Shown: positions 36,359 through 54,930 of the stretch, piece after piece
Position numbering within the stretch: the stretch's first letter is position 1
How the letters are laid out: each line of letters starts with the position of its first letter
NCBI GenBank assembly: GCA_022432975.1
Contig: CM039512.1
Span: forward strand, 31,781,574-31,845,573
Length of the DNA: 64,000 nucleotides
Source: Begonia masoniana
Lineage: Eukaryota > Streptophyta > Magnoliopsida > Cucurbitales > Begoniaceae
Reading direction: 5' to 3'
Notes under the pieces: generated by a model
Databases searched by the model: none
What the model saw: only the letters and a program-made list of their open reading frames with translations
Told to the model about the DNA's origin: nothing
Program-made: the position numbers and the translations under genes

Positions 36359-38220
36359 TAATTGTAACGACCCCAGAGGAATCGTCACATAATCCGTATC
36401 TTTCTTAATCATTTAATTCTTATTACTCACACTCTACTCACTTTTAGTAATATATTTTTTTTGAAACATAACTTAGCTCAAGATGCCATGCACGATTCAA
36501 TAGGTATCGCTCGGCAGAGGAGTACGTTATACATCTGCCGACGGGCAGGGTAAAATGCTTCATCCGATAAAAGACTTCAGCTCTTAAGCTGAACCTACCG
36601 ATTAAGAAATAAACTTGCATCTGCCGATCATACCCAACAGATTTCTATACTCAATTACTTACTCCTGCCGGTCGCTAAACGACAAGCAAGGAGTTTACAT
36701 CTTCCGGTAGAGAAAGATTTCATCATCCGATTCGTCACGTGAAACTCGCGTGACTCACTTATCACCGCCTAATAGAGGACATCGTCCGGTGAACACGAGC
36801 TTAACATGTGACCCTTTAAAATTTCACTAGGTAGGAGATATCATCCGATGGGCATGTGCATCACTCGTGGTTCGTTTAACCTCGTTCGGCATCAGTAATA
36901 CACTACACATGCCGGTCACTAGACGACAAAATAACATCTTCATCATCTGGTGACTTTAATACACTACATCTACCGGTCACTAGACGACAAAATAACACTC
37001 TCATCATCTGATAGCTTAAACGTACTACATCTACCGATCACTAGACGACAAAATAACACTCTCATCATCCAATAGCTTAAACGCACTACATCTACCGATC
37101 ACTAGACGACAAAATAACACTCTCATCATCCGGTGACTTTAATACACTACATCTACCGGTCACTAGACGACAAAATAACACTCTCATCATCCGATAGCTT
37201 AAACGTACTACATCTACCGATCACTAGACGACAAAATAACACTCATTATCCGATAGCTTAAACGCACTACGTCTACCGGTCACTAGATGACAAAGTAACA
37301 CTCTCATGATCTGATAGCTTAACCTTCACTGACTTCAAACTTCAATGGCATAACATTCATATTAATGAAAATCAGTAACTCACCCAGAATTCATATAGCG
37401 GAAGACTTAAGCAAACAGACCAACCAATGCTCCTTAAAATTATTTCCAGGTTCAATGGTCAACAAACATCTTTAAAAGAAGACTCAATGTTATAAAATAG
37501 ACTCATCCTACTTAAACTATCATATTCGTTATCATAACTAAAATTATAAAAACATTAACCAGGGGTCTCATTTGCCATCCAGTCACAGATTTGCTCCCTG
37601 AACACCTTCCAGCAACTGAGCTTAGACATCCTCATTAACTTTGAGATCCTCACCTAAAAACTCGTCACCTACATCATAAGGATTAAACTATAAGCCTAAT
37701 GCTTAGTAAGGAATGCAGTTGTAACACTCGGTTCTATTAAGCCACATTTAAATTATCCCATAGGATGTATTAGCTGTTGTGTAAATTTTGGAAAGAAAGT
37801 GATAGGGTTAATTAATAACTATGCAAGGACAAAAGAGTAATTAGCAATTTGGAAGAAATGGATAACGTATTTAAGGGAAGTGTTAATGAAGTAGCTGCCA
37901 CTGTTTCATTTCATTTCCTCTTCCACCCTCAGCCCCTCAGCTTAGCAGAGCGCGATAGGAGATCCTCTTCGATTCTTCCAGCGATTTCCTCTGAACTAGG
38001 TGAGTTTTGCTTCTATTTCTTGCTACATTATAACTATCGTTGGTAGGAGGGTTGATAAATGAAGTTTTGAGAATGCGGTATGCGAGTGCTAGTTTCGGTT
38101 TATGAGTTGAAATCGGGAATGCACCATGACTAGAGTTCCCAAATCAGTTTCCCTTAGATTTCTAGTGGTTTAGAATGAAGATTAGAAGAAACTTAATGTT
38201 TGCTTTGTCTATGGTTTTAG

Positions 38221-38271
38221 GTTTGAGTAATATCCGAAGTAGCTTGCAACCAAGTTTTTCCAGGAGGCCAG
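38221..38271 (+). other. Predicted leader micro-exon 2 of LTR M
   Basis: 51 bp between GGTTTTAG and AGGCCAG/GTAAGTG. M has the most complete set of the leader signals in the window, in one uninterrupted LTR on the plus strand. Confidence 0.6.
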
Positions 38272-38439
38272 GTAAGTGAAGTTTGCTTGTGCCTTCGGGC
38301 CTACATCACAAAACGTTATGATTATGATTATTTGTGTGTATTTGTATTCTATGCATCATGTTTTTTTTTAAAAACATACGAAAATGAATCTGAAAGCATG
38401 ATTGGCACGGTAAGGATTGAACATATTGAAACAGTCATG

Positions 38440-38660
38440 AGAATCAGTTTCACTGTTAAGGGAACTAATCTGCCCCTTAATGAGACAGGGATGTATGCAC
38501 TTTGGGAGAGTTGATCCAACTCCCAATTTCACAGGGGGATCTGAACAGAGGAATCAGTTTCACTGTTAAGGGAATTAATCCGCCCCTTAATGAGATAGGG
38601 ATGTATGCACTTTGGGAGAGTTGATCCAACTCCCAATTTCACAGGGGGATCTGAACAGAA
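38440..38660 (+). repeat. Tandem hairpin units in LTR M intron 2
   Basis: Two copies of about 110 bp each. Each has TTAAGGG facing CCCTTAA (first copy 38456-38462 and 38474-38480) and TTGGGAG facing CTCCCAA (38502-38508 and 38520-38526). Related units lie inverted at 24035-24260 in LTR H. Confidence 0.7.
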
Positions 38661-39159
38661 ACGAAGCATGAACAACTGAGTTGAGAAAGTAGAAATTGCA
38701 TATTAGGAATTTATATTTTGTTGTTTCATTTCTTGATTGCTTTACTTACTTAGCATTAGGCTAATAGATGAGTTTTGTGATGTAGGTGAAAAAGTGATAG
38801 CAGGTGTGTTTACTGAGTCTGCCGAGGACTAGGCTGGTTGTGGAGTGCATCTTTGTAACAATTTGGCAGCTGATGGGGCGGCTTAACTGATGTCTGTTGG
38901 TGAGAAGGTTTAGTTGACAGTGTTTAAACTTAGAAATGTTAAGTCTCCATAACAGTAGTGGTTTCAATACTTTGAACACGTTTTGAGATTTTTCTTCGGT
39001 TAACTGTAATCTGTTGAGTTTTAAATGTTTATTACTGGATTTTGGTAAATGCCATGGTTGAGCTATTTCTGAATGGTCTCGGAAAAGCAAATTAATTCCT
39101 TTCTGTAACTAGTGTTGTGTGAGTATAGTGAGGAGTAGTTGAAATGTATTCTGTTTTCT

Positions 39160-39540
39160 ACCGGTAGACGATGTCTATCGGTGGATGTTGTGTTGTCTAT
39201 CGGAAGATGCCGTAGGAATAGTCATCGGAAGATGTAGGATTTGCCCTACCGGTATGAGTGGGTACAACGTTGACGTTTAGTGATCGGCAGATACGAGCTG
39301 ACGTCATCGGAAGATGTAGAGTCTAAGTCCATCGGATGATGTCTCGGTATACTCATCGGCAGATGCGTGCTGACGTCATCGGAAGATGTTGAGTGCATTT
39401 TGTCGTTTAGTCACCAGTAGATGCAGTCTATCGAGAGATGTCCTTTATTTCTCATTCGACTGACGCCATCGGCAGGAGTCTCCTATTTTGGTTGTTTTCT
39501 GCTTCTTTCGTTGACTTTATCAATCGGCAGATGTGTTTGA
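39160..39540 (+). repeat. CATCGGCAGATG-type motif array in LTR M
   Basis: About fifteen copies of CATCGGAAGATG, ATCGGCAGATG or TATCGGTGGATG-like words, several next to CTGACGTCAT. It is the same motif class as in LTR H, on the opposite strand. Confidence 0.75.
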
Positions 39541-39705
39541 CTACTACGACTTCCCTGGTACTTCGCTGTTTAAACTAGAATTTTCAAATTGCCGATTGTT
39601 TCTTAACCATTCAACAGCATTTCGTAGTTTTGTATAACTTCGTTGTGATTCAAATAATTTCCGCTGCAAATATTTAAATGTTTTTAAAGTTTATTTTTTT
39701 TAAAA

Positions 39706-40214
<509 letters not shown>

Positions 40215-40921
40215 GAAATCTTAGTCATATATGGGCATTGTGTGACGAGCCGGGTTCAGATAACTCGGGGCGTTACAGCAGTACTAATAAGTATGCATGA
40301 ATGCTCATTTTGAGAAAATAAATGCTCATGAATCTTTTCTTATTCATATTCATACTCAAGTCTTCATCCTGGTTCATCATTCATATTTATTGTTCATAAT
40401 CATCATTCATATACATCATTCATGTTCATCGTTCATATTCATTGTTCATAATCATCTTTCATATACATCATTCATGTTCATCGTTCATGTTCTTCGTTCA
40501 CGTTGTGTGGATTAAGGGAGGATTTGTGCCGGTAAAGGGGGTTTGACAGTGAGAGTGCACATAGTTCCCTTGCGGGTCGTATCATGGTCCTTCTTTTGGA
40601 CAGTGACATACGCCAAACCGCCCTCAACCCTCACTTAATTCACGTTGCATAAGTTTTATATTCTTATCTTGTTCATGAGAAAATATACTCTTAAAACATT
40701 TTCATATGCATAAAACATTCATGATGCATGAACATGAAGATTCTTAAATCATCAAGCTACAGAACAGAGCACCATTCGACGTGAAACCTTACCATTGAGC
40801 TAATCATAAGCATAAACATTAGACAGTAACATAAGGGAAACTTTTAATCATCATATGAGTTTCTACCTAGCATTCTTTGATGTAGGGTCCTAATGACCGA
40901 GAAACCTACACATTCACTTAC

Positions 40922-40968
40922 CTGGTCTCCTTAGCAATTTGAGCTCCTTTCTCTTCAAACTTCTTCAC
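40922..40968 (-). other. Predicted leader micro-exon 2 of the G 5' LTR
   Basis: Minus strand: ATGTTTTAG/GTGAAGAAG opens and GACCAG/GTAAGTG closes a 47-bp segment. Exon 3 starts near 37668 once LTR M is ignored. Confidence 0.6.
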
Positions 40969-42450
40969 CTAAAACATTTACATTGCAGTAGTTAAAACCA
41001 AATCCTATTAGTTCTAATCACAAGTCATCCTAGGATCTAATAGATATAGTCACTCCTGAATCCTTAGTATAGTTCTCTGTGCAGTTTGAAATCCAAAACC
41101 CAAAACAGACAGATTCGATTAGCGATAACTCAGGGTTGGTTGTTTAATGTCCAAAATCGATTCGGAATGACATTACCACTTTCAGATTTTAAAATACCCT
41201 TACTAATACTCGGCCATTGAAGAACCCAAAACTTCAACACATAGCAGAAAACACAGCTTAACGACTAAAAGATAGCTACATTGCCAAACTCGTACCTCGA
41301 GCACAAAGTAGCCGAGAAGATGCAAGGAAATCGATCGTCGAAAGAGGGATTTCCAGCTGACAGAGAGCGAGAGCTCGGGAGGGGAAATCGCCGAGAGTAA
41401 GAGATGACGGCTACAGTGGTTTAAATGAGGTTTGAATCCTTTCCTTTTTCTTTAAATACTGGTCTCAATCCTCCATTATTACAACTTTACCACTCAACCT
41501 AGTTTAAATCCACATGTAATTAATTAAGCTTGGCATAAAATTCTAAACCGTGAAGATTGAATAATCATGGCCGTTAATTCAGTTAGGAAGTCACCTGGTT
41601 GAAGTTGTAGGGTGTTACAAATACTGTCCGTAAGGACCATGTACACGCAATTGCCTACTCCCCAGCATAATATATGTCAAGTAAAAAGAATACGAACAAG
41701 TAAATGAACATGTTTTTTGAAAGTCATACATTCATGCATATGTTATTGATAGTGCATTCCCTTACTAAGCATTAGGCTTAATGTTTATGTTGTATGATGT
41801 AGGTGAAGAGATCGGAGGTGAGGAGCCTCCTCTCGATGGTCAAGCATAAGCAGTTGATGGATAGGACTCGTGGCGATGGAACGTGTTTTGGCAAGGCTTA
41901 CTGACCCGTGGGTGGCTCCGAGCTTTTGGTAAAAGTAGGCTTATGTGGTAGAAATAGGATCTATTGGTTATTGTTGGGTTGTATAGTTGTTAGCTCGGAG
42001 AAATTGTGGTTTTAGATAGTTGTATTTTTATGGGTTTGTTCGCTGCGTATGTCTGATATCGATGGATTTGATGATTTTGGTAACAGTTTTGGAATGAAAA
42101 TGGTTTGTGGGTTAGGTGGAGATAGAGTTAATGATTTGACGTTATTATGAATTGTTTTAGGTATTTCAAACATGTGTGGATACACTCGGTTTTTAGAGCG
42201 ATCCATGCAGTTTGTTTTCGTGATTTTATGTCGTGTCTTGGTTATGTTTAGGCCATGCTCTGGGTAGTGTTTTTGAGGATTTGTGAATTGATGTATGTAT
42301 AAGGATAGATGAGTTGTTATGTGGAAGTGTGAATTGTTGTGGTTTATGAGGAGAAAAGTGAAGGGGAAAGATTGGGTATATGTGTGTTTTGTGCGTAAGG
42401 GAAAGAAGAAAAGGGAGGCTGCTCTCTGGAATTTCAATTCCAGAGAGCTA

Positions 42451-42730
42451 GTCGATCGATCGCCTGAGGGAGGGCCGATTGATCGGCTAGTAGTGTGGCT
42501 AACGTTCTGGTTTTCCAGAATGTATGCCGATCGATCGGCTGTCTATGGCCGATCCGTTCTGGTTTTTCAGAACGTATGCCGATCGATCGGCTGTTGTTTA
42601 TGGCGATCGGCTGAGGCTCTGATGGCCGATCGATCGGCTGTTGTTTATGGCGAAGGGCTGAGGCTCTGCCTCAGCCGATCGATCGCCTGAGGGATGGGCG
42701 ATCGATCAGCTGAAGGTAAATGGGCGATTC
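42451..42730 (+). repeat. CCGATCGATCGGCTG palindrome array in LTR E
   Basis: About nine copies of a CGATCGATCGG-type palindrome, several with flanking GGCTG and CTGAGG, alternate with a TTCTGGTTTTCCAGAA-like palindrome. They lie near the right end of LTR E. Confidence 0.8.
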
Positions 42731-42921
42731 TGCCATTCTTCCGTGCTCTCTTTACTATTTGCTTCATTTATTGTTTTTCTTAAATGTTTTCACGGCGGTT
42801 TCAACGACTTAGACCATGATTTAGGAAATAAAAAAAAAATTTACGTGTACTTACAAGGTCTTACGTTAAGTTTATGTCATGGCAAGTCCGTAGCTGCCTT
42901 GACCAGGTTAGGGTCGTCACA

Positions 42922-45264
<2,343 letters not shown>

Positions 45265-45297
45265 CAGAGGCCGAAGATTCAATCCATTGCCCAGATT

Positions 45298-46697
<1,400 letters not shown>

Positions 46698-46699
46698 TT

Positions 46700-46711
46700 T
46701 GGTATCAGAGC
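46700..46711 (+). other. Primer-binding site of copia element L
   Basis: TGGTATCAGAGC, two bases after the LTR end, is the canonical initiator Met-tRNA PBS of plant LTR elements. Confidence 0.92.
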
Positions 46712-47750
46712 ATTAGTAATCTCTGCCTTCTTCATCAATGGAGATTTTGAAATTAGGGCATAAATATTTTGTGGTTTGTTTTGGGTTTTGATGTTAGAAA
46801 TCTTTATAGAATTTGATTTCTATTATTTCTGGGTTAAGTTCGGAGATTTTAGTGTGTTATCGATAGAAAAACCGTCGGGTTTTTTAGTCAGGTCGTTTGG
46901 ATCCGTCGAAGGTTGAAGATGATGAACAATATTTTGAATAAAATATTATTTAAAATGCCTAAAAATGCATGTTTTCAAAATGCCGACAGAAGACTAAAAT
47001 AGTCATTTTCCAACCTGCAACAAAGTGTATTTTGATAACCCCTGGAAGATGTGAATGGGTTGGACTTAAATGTGGTCCAGGAAAGTTCCCAGGCCTTTTC
47101 TGCAGAGATGCAGCCTCGGTAAAGGGTGTACAATTTGATACACAATTATTCACATGGGTCTCCAAGAGTGATAATAATTTAAAGAAAATCAAAATATTCT
47201 TTGAATGTACGAAATTGCATATTTCAACAGTGAAACATGAGTGCATTTAAATATATTTTTATGCATTTAATTTAATCTTGACAATTCACATTATTTATAT
47301 TTTGAGCATATTATATAAATATTATTGTGAATTAAATTTCATGTCAAATTATTCATGTGATTTAGTTAATTAGAGAGTAGCCACAGCATCTTTAATTAGG
47401 CTAAATCAAATATAAGTATTTAGAATCATAAGACATTATTTGTAATTAATTTCATTTCACATGATAGATTTTATCCCACAAGAATTTCTATTATGTTTAT
47501 GTGATTAATTAGGATGAAATATCATATCATATTTTCTAATTTACCTACAGGAGTTAGGAAATTGAACATGATTTGATAGTTTTATCATAAAGTTATAAAT
47601 GTATCTGACTGAATTAAATCTTTAGTCCACAGACAAGTTTTATGTCATTAGATGCATTTTAATTTAAGCATGATTTACGTTGGTAAAACATGATTTATGT
47701 TTATTTGTCTCATTTAAATTTATAAGCATGTGTGATTGAATTTTTTGCAG

Positions 47751-48328
47751 TTATGATGACTGGTGGTATTTCTAATATTAAATGTGAGATTCCCGAACTT
47801 GTGGGTGATAACTATAAGGTCTGGAAAGAGAGGATTCTTCTTCATTTGGGATGCTTAGATATTGATGATGCTATAAGGAAAGACGAACCAATCATTGATG
47901 ATGAAAGTACTCTGGATGATTTAACTCTTCATGAACGATGGGAACGGTCTAACCGTCTCAGTATGATGTTCATAAAGACTAAAATATCCGAGAGTATTCG
48001 TGGTTCGATTGAGGAGCATAAAAATGTCAAAGCATTACTGAAGGCGATTGATGAGCAGTTTGCAACTTCTGATAAAGCTCTTGCCAGTACCCTTATAATC
48101 AAGTTCACATCCACGAGGCTCACTACAGTAAAAGGTGTGCGTGAGCACATCATGAAGCTACGGGACATTGCGGCTCAGCTTAAAAGACTTGAGGTTGAGA
48201 TGTCAGAGTCTTTCTTAGTGCATTACATACTGGCGACCCTTCCATCAGCATATGGAGCCTTTAAGATCTCCTATAACACACATAAAGAGAAATGGTCAAT
48301 TAATGAACTTATGACCATGTGTGTTTAG
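47751..48328 (+). pseudogene. Copia element L gag, N-terminal part, ending at a premature TAG
   Basis: Copia-type Gag polypeptide that would form the particle. If the predicted intron is spliced, translation starts at 46596 in the LTR; otherwise the first ATG is 47753. Recognisable parts include NYKVWKERILLHLG, ALLKAIDEQF, and the IIKFTSTRLTTVKGV to LAQL-type helices of copia Gag (UBN2/DUF-type). A TAG at 48326-48328 interrupts it; the same frame continues to the zinc knuckle, so one nonsense codon is responsible. Confidence 0.82.
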
Positions 48329-50463
48329 GAAGAGAATAGGTTGTCTATGGATTTAGGCGAGAGTGCACTTACAATTACACATGAGAAGGACCATCAAGCT
48401 CGTAAGCCAAAGGGAAAAGGGAAAATACCGGCAACCGGAGGGATTAAGAAAGACCCGAAGGAGATAAGGTGCTTCTTTTGTAACAAAAAGGGGCACATTA
48501 AGAAAGATTGCCCGAAGTTTCCAATATGGCTTGAGAAGAAAGGTAACTTGATCTCTTTTGTCTGTTATGAATCTAATATGGTTGATATTAATTATAACAC
48601 ATGGTGGATTGATTCTGGTTCTACAATCCATGTTTCTAATATCTTACAGGGTATGCGAAACCTAAGGAAGCCAACTCCAAATGAAGAAGGCATCTATTCA
48701 GGAAATGGAATGCAATCACGTGTGGAGGCAATTGGAACAAGTTGTTTACCTTTAAGCAGTGATTTTAATTTGTATTTGGAAAAGATCTTTTATGTTCCTA
48801 ACTTTTCTAGGAATTTAATTTCTGTTTCAAAACTTGTACCTTTGGGATACTCTTTCAACTTTTATGGAACATCGTTTGATTTGTTTTATAAATCTAGTAA
48901 TGTTGGGAGTGGTACATTGTTAAATGGTCTTTTCTCTATTGATTTACAAAATGACACTGCTTATAATGTTGTACATGTTCAATCTAGCATAAAACGTTGT
49001 GTTATAAATGAGGATTCTTCTACTTTGTGGCATCGGAGATTGGGACATATCTCCATTAAAGAATTAAAAGATTAGTAAAAGATGGAGTACTTAGTACTTT
49101 AGATTTTACTGATTTTGATACGTGTGTGGACTGCATTAAGGGAAAGAAGACCAATAAATCCAAGAAAGGTGCTACGAGAAGTACAACCATTTTAGAAATC
49201 ATCCATTCAGATATTTATTGTCCTGATATGGATATGCATAGTCCGAAATACTTCATCTCTTTCATTGATGATTACTCGCGATATATGTACATCTACTTTC
49301 TTCATTCTAAAGATGAAGCTTTAGACGCCTTTAAGATTTTCAAGGCGGAAGTAGAGAAACAGTGCGATAAGCAAATTAAGATCGTGAGAACAGATAGAGG
49401 TGGAGAATATTATGGTAGATACACCGAGAAGGGACAATTGGCTGGTCCATTTGCAAAGTTTCTTCATGAGCATGGGATTGTGCCCCAATACACTATGTCT
49501 GGTTCTCCGGACCAGAATGGTGTTGCAGAAAGAAGAAACCGAACATTGATGGACATGGTGCAGAGTATGCAGAGTAACTCCAACCTTCCAAAGTCATTAT
49601 GGATTGATACTCTTAAGACGGGTGTGTATATATTAAACTGAGTTCCAACCAAGGCTGTCCCAAAGACGCCATTTGAGTTATGGAAAGGTTGGAAACCGAG
49701 TTTGCGACATATACGTGTTTGGGTATGTCCGTGTGAAGTAAGAGTATATAATCCACAAGAAAAGAAACTGGACCCAAGGACTATTAGTGGGTATTTCATT
49801 GGATATGCCGAAAGATCTAAGGGGTACAGATTCTATTGTCCTTCTCACAGCACTAGAATTGTGGAATCAAGAAATGCAAAATTTCTTGAGAATGACTTGA
49901 TCAGTGGGAGCGATCGATCCTGGAACACTGCTCCAAATAAGGATCATTTAGAAGCGCAACCATCGTGCTCAAGAAATAGATTGATTGTTATTCACAACAA
50001 CCCTCGAGACCAACCGGCTGTTGTGAGAACAATCGCTGAAATTCCACAAGTTGTTGATAATGAGCCAGTAGATCAGATTGCACAGGAGATACCTGAAATA
50101 GTTGTGCAACCGGTTGATCAACAAATTCTACAAGATGATGTTGATCCAACATTAAGGAGATCTACTAGAGTAAAGAAGTCAGCGATTTTTAGTGATTATG
50201 TTGTGTATTTGCAAGAATCAGATTTTAATGTCGGAGCCGAAAATGATCCTGAAACGTTTTCGCAAGCCATAAGTTGTGCAGAGTCAAGATTCTGGCATGA
50301 CGCCATGAAGGATGAAATGGATTCTATGGCTGTTAATAAAGTCTGGGATCTTGTCACGTTGCCTGATGGTGTAAAAACCATAGGATGCAAATGGGTCTTT
50401 AAGACAAAGAAAGACTCAATGGGCAATATTAAAAGATATAAAGCTAGACTCGTTGCTAAATGA
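48329..50463 (+). pseudogene. Copia element L zinc knuckle, protease and integrase
   Basis: Zinc knuckle CFFCNKKGHIKKDC (about 48470-48511), protease with WWIDSGSTIHVSN (about 48602-48640), then integrase. The integrase zinc-binding part has LWHRRLGHIS and CVDCIKG. The core has HSDIYCPDM, FISFIDDYSRYMYIYF, VRTDRGGEYYGRY and QNGVAERRNRTLMDM (D, D, E positions), followed by the GKR/GYAERSKGYRFYCP region. Breaks: a one-base loss near 49068, TGA at 49639-49641 and TGA at 50461-50463. The copia order protease-integrase-RT separates it from the gypsy elements to the left. Confidence 0.88.
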
Positions 50464-50540
50464 TTCACTCAGAGGGAAGGAATCGACTACAAGGAGACAT
50501 TCTCTCCTGTATCTAAGAAAGATTCTCTTCGTATAATCAT

Positions 50541-51357
50541 GGCATTAGTTGCACATTTTGATTTAGAGTTGCAACAAATGGATGTGAAAACGGCATTTCT
50601 TAATGGAGAATTGGAGGAAGAGGTATACATGAAACAACCTGAAGGTTTTTCCTCTAGTATTGGTGAGCATTTGGTGTGCAAGCTTAAGAAATCCATATAT
50701 GGATTGAAGCAAGCTTCTCGTCAATGGTATTTGAAATTCCATAATGTTATCTCTTCGTTTGGTTTTGTAGAGAACGTTATGGATCATTGTATATACCAAA
50801 AGATCAGTGGGAGTAAGCTTTGTTTCCTTGTTCTGTATGTGGATGATATTTTACTTGCAGCTAACGACAAGGGTTTGTTATATGAGGTGAAACAATTTCT
50901 CTCTAAGAATTTCGACATGAAAGATATGGGTGATGCGTCTTATGTCATTGGCATTAGTTGCACATTTTGATTTAGAGTTGCAACAAATGGATGTGAAAAC
51001 GGCATTTCTTAATGGAGAATTGGAGGAAGAGGTATACATGAAACAACCTGAAGGTTTTTCCTCTAGTATTGGTGAGCATTTGGTGTGCAAGCTTAAGAAA
51101 TCCATATATGGATTGAAGCAAGCTTCTCGTCAATGGTATTTGAAATTCCATAATGTTATCTCTTCGTTTGGTTTTGTAGAGAACGTTATGGATCATTGTA
51201 TATACCAAAAGATCAGTGGGAGTAAGCTTTGTTTCCTTGTTCTGTATGTGGATGATATTTTACTTGCAGCTAACGACAAGGGTTTGTTATATGAGGTGAA
51301 ACAATTTCTCTCTAAGAATTTCGACATGAAAGATATGGGTGATGCGTCTTATGTCAT
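50541..51357 (+). repeat. 409-bp perfect-looking tandem duplication within copia RT
   Basis: GGCATTAGTTGCACATTTTG starts at 50541 and again at 50950, and the sequence between is repeated without a difference that I can see. GGCATTA is present at the start, the junction and the end (51359), a microhomology typical of slippage or of an assembly loop. Confidence 0.9.
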
Positions 51358-51691
51358 TGGCATTAAGATACATAGAGACAAAGATAGAGGTGTTTTTGGT
51401 CTGTCTCAAGAAACCTATATCAATAAGGTTTTAGAGAGATTTCGGATGAAAGATTGTTCACCAAGTGTAGCTCCCGTTGTTAAGAGTGATAAGTTTGGTT
51501 TGGACCAATGCCCAATGAATGATCTCGAAAGGAAACAAATGAAAAACATTCCATATGCTTCTGTTGTTGGAAGCCTAATGTATGCTCAGGTCTGCACAAG
51601 ACCTGACATTGCATTTGTTGTTGGGGTATTGGGAAGATATCAGAGTGATCCAGGTTTGGACCACTGGAAGGCTGCAAAGAAAGTGATGAGA

Positions 51692-53193
<1,502 letters not shown>

Positions 53194-53932
53194 CGATGTG
53201 TTGATTCACGGAAATCGACATCTGTTTATGTTTTCATGCTCGCTGATGGAGCTGTATCGTGGAGGAGTGCAAAGCAGACATTGACTGCTACTTCCACCAT
53301 GGAGGCCGAGTTTATATCATGTTTTGAGGCTACTTCGCATGGTGTATGGATTAAGAGTTTCATTGCTGGGCTTAGGATTGTTGATTCCATCTCTAGGCCA
53401 TTGAAGTTGTTTTGTGACAACTCAGCTGCGATTTTTATGGCTAAGAACAATAAGAGTGGTAGTCGAAGTAAACACATCGACATTGAGTACTTAGCCATTA
53501 GAGAACGTGTTAAAGAAAAGAAAGTAGTCATTGAGCACATTAGCACTGAGTTGATGATTGCAGATCCTTTGACTAAAGGCATGCCACCAAAGAAATTCAA
53601 GGATCATGTAGAATGAATGGGACTTGGTTCCACTTTGTGATTTTATTTCGTTGTAAGAACGAATGATTTAGTGAAACTCTATTAGTGATGATTTCTCATA
53701 TGCATTGGTTCTTATTATGCACATATTGATTATTTGAGAAATATCGTTAAAGTTTGGACCTAGAATAAACATATGGTTTATTCATTAAGTTTTATGGGTT
53801 ATTGTTGAGAAATGTGACGCATTGTGATACATGGAAGATAATACTCATTTTATTAGAGGACTTATCGCTATGATTCATGTGTCATATTTCTCATTGTGAT
53901 ACATGTTTGGATTTATTAACCAAGTGGGAGAA

Positions 53933-54260
53933 TATTGGATATAATTATCTTCTCTACGGTTTGGTTTAATAAATACAATTAAATAAATAAATTAAAAAAA
54001 AACATGTATGTAACTGCCCATATCGTGGTTTTCTCTCTGATGGTTAGAGGATATTAAGGAAACGTAAAAACGGTTTGGGTCCCTAAGCCACAATTTCGAT
54101 TATTCTGTGAAACACCATCTGCAGAGAGGTTTTTAGGCTTAGAAGAACCAAAACCAAAAGCTTGAAACGGGAATGGCTGGAGGTATGTTCGATCGTTAAT
54201 TTCGCATTAGTTCTAATCATTTAATTGAAATATGATTAGATTGTTTGTATTTAACTTACA
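53933..54260 (+). mobile_element. 3' LTR of copia element L (about 328 bp)
   Basis: Follows the copia-type polypurine tract CAAGTGGGAGA. It starts TATTGGATATAATT (canonical TG start changed) and ends TTAACTTACA. It contains the same CTGGAG/GTATGT donor and ATG as the 5' LTR. 53617-53932 between RNase H and the LTR is non-coding 3' leader. The right flank is CATTA; its partner on the left cannot be located. Confidence 0.85.
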
Positions 54261-54281
54261 CATTAGTGTCTGCCCATCTAA

Positions 54282-54930
54282 GTTTCTTTCCGTCGACTTT
54301 ATTTGTGCTCGTGGTCTCTGCTGGTATCCGCCGCAATAGCCGCTCCGGCCAGCGATGGCACCACCAGTGAACTTGATCAGACGCCTTCTTGGGCTGTTGC
54401 TGGTGTATGTGCCGTCATCATTCTTATTTCACTCGGCTTGGAAAAAGTCCTTCACAAACTCGGAGCCGTACGCATCGCTTTTCTCTATTTTCTTTTCTGG
54501 TTTGTATTTCTAATTCGCTGTCTTCCTAAATTGCAATTTCTTCTTTTACAGTGGTTTACAGAAAGGCAGAAGAAAGCTTTGTTCGAGGCGCTGGAGAAAG
54601 TCAAAGCCGGTAAGGCTTCTTTTTTTGAGTTCTTGATTGTGTTCTTCCCTGAAATCATACTTTGATTTACTGTTTCTGATAATATTCTCGTGTTCTTGAT
54701 CTAATATGTTTTACCCTTTTATTTTCATTCATCAGAGCTGATGATTCTGGGCTTCATTTCGCTTCTCCTCACCTTTGGTCAGGTTTACATTCTCAAAATT
54801 TGTATACCAATCAAGGTTGCAGACACTTCGCTGCCATGCCCTGTTCAGACTACAACAGCTGCAGGACATCGCCGGAAATTATTATGGTATGATCGGAGAT
54901 TTTTAGCTGCTGGTAGTAGCACGGTTTGGT
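54282..54930 (+). pseudogene. MLO-like gene fragment (first two membrane segments), truncated at both ends
   Basis: MLO proteins are plant-specific seven-transmembrane proteins of the plasma membrane; some members affect powdery mildew susceptibility or root and pollen tube behaviour. Three exons are visible: up to 54467 ([21 protein letters not shown], the first membrane segment, then LHKLGA), 54552-54609 ([19 protein letters not shown]) and 54736 to about 54925 (ELMILGFISLLLTFGQ, ICIPIKV, LPCP, HRRKLLWYDRRFLAAGS). Donors and acceptors are intact and phases agree. The start codon is missing: an in-frame TAA lies at 54279-54281 and copia L ends at 54260. Homology stops after the start of the first extracellular loop, where unrelated sequence with a GA repeat begins. 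About 110 of roughly 500-600 residues remain. Not expected to be functional. Confidence 0.85.

Noticed and set aside
42319..42690. 123-codon frame in LTR E
   Set aside because: Formed across the CCGATCGATCGG array; repeated residues mirror the DNA repeat.
46969..47250. 93-codon frame in the copia leader, with an antisense frame over the same bases
   Set aside because: Lies in the predicted intron; no family similarity, and open frames on both strands suggest chance.
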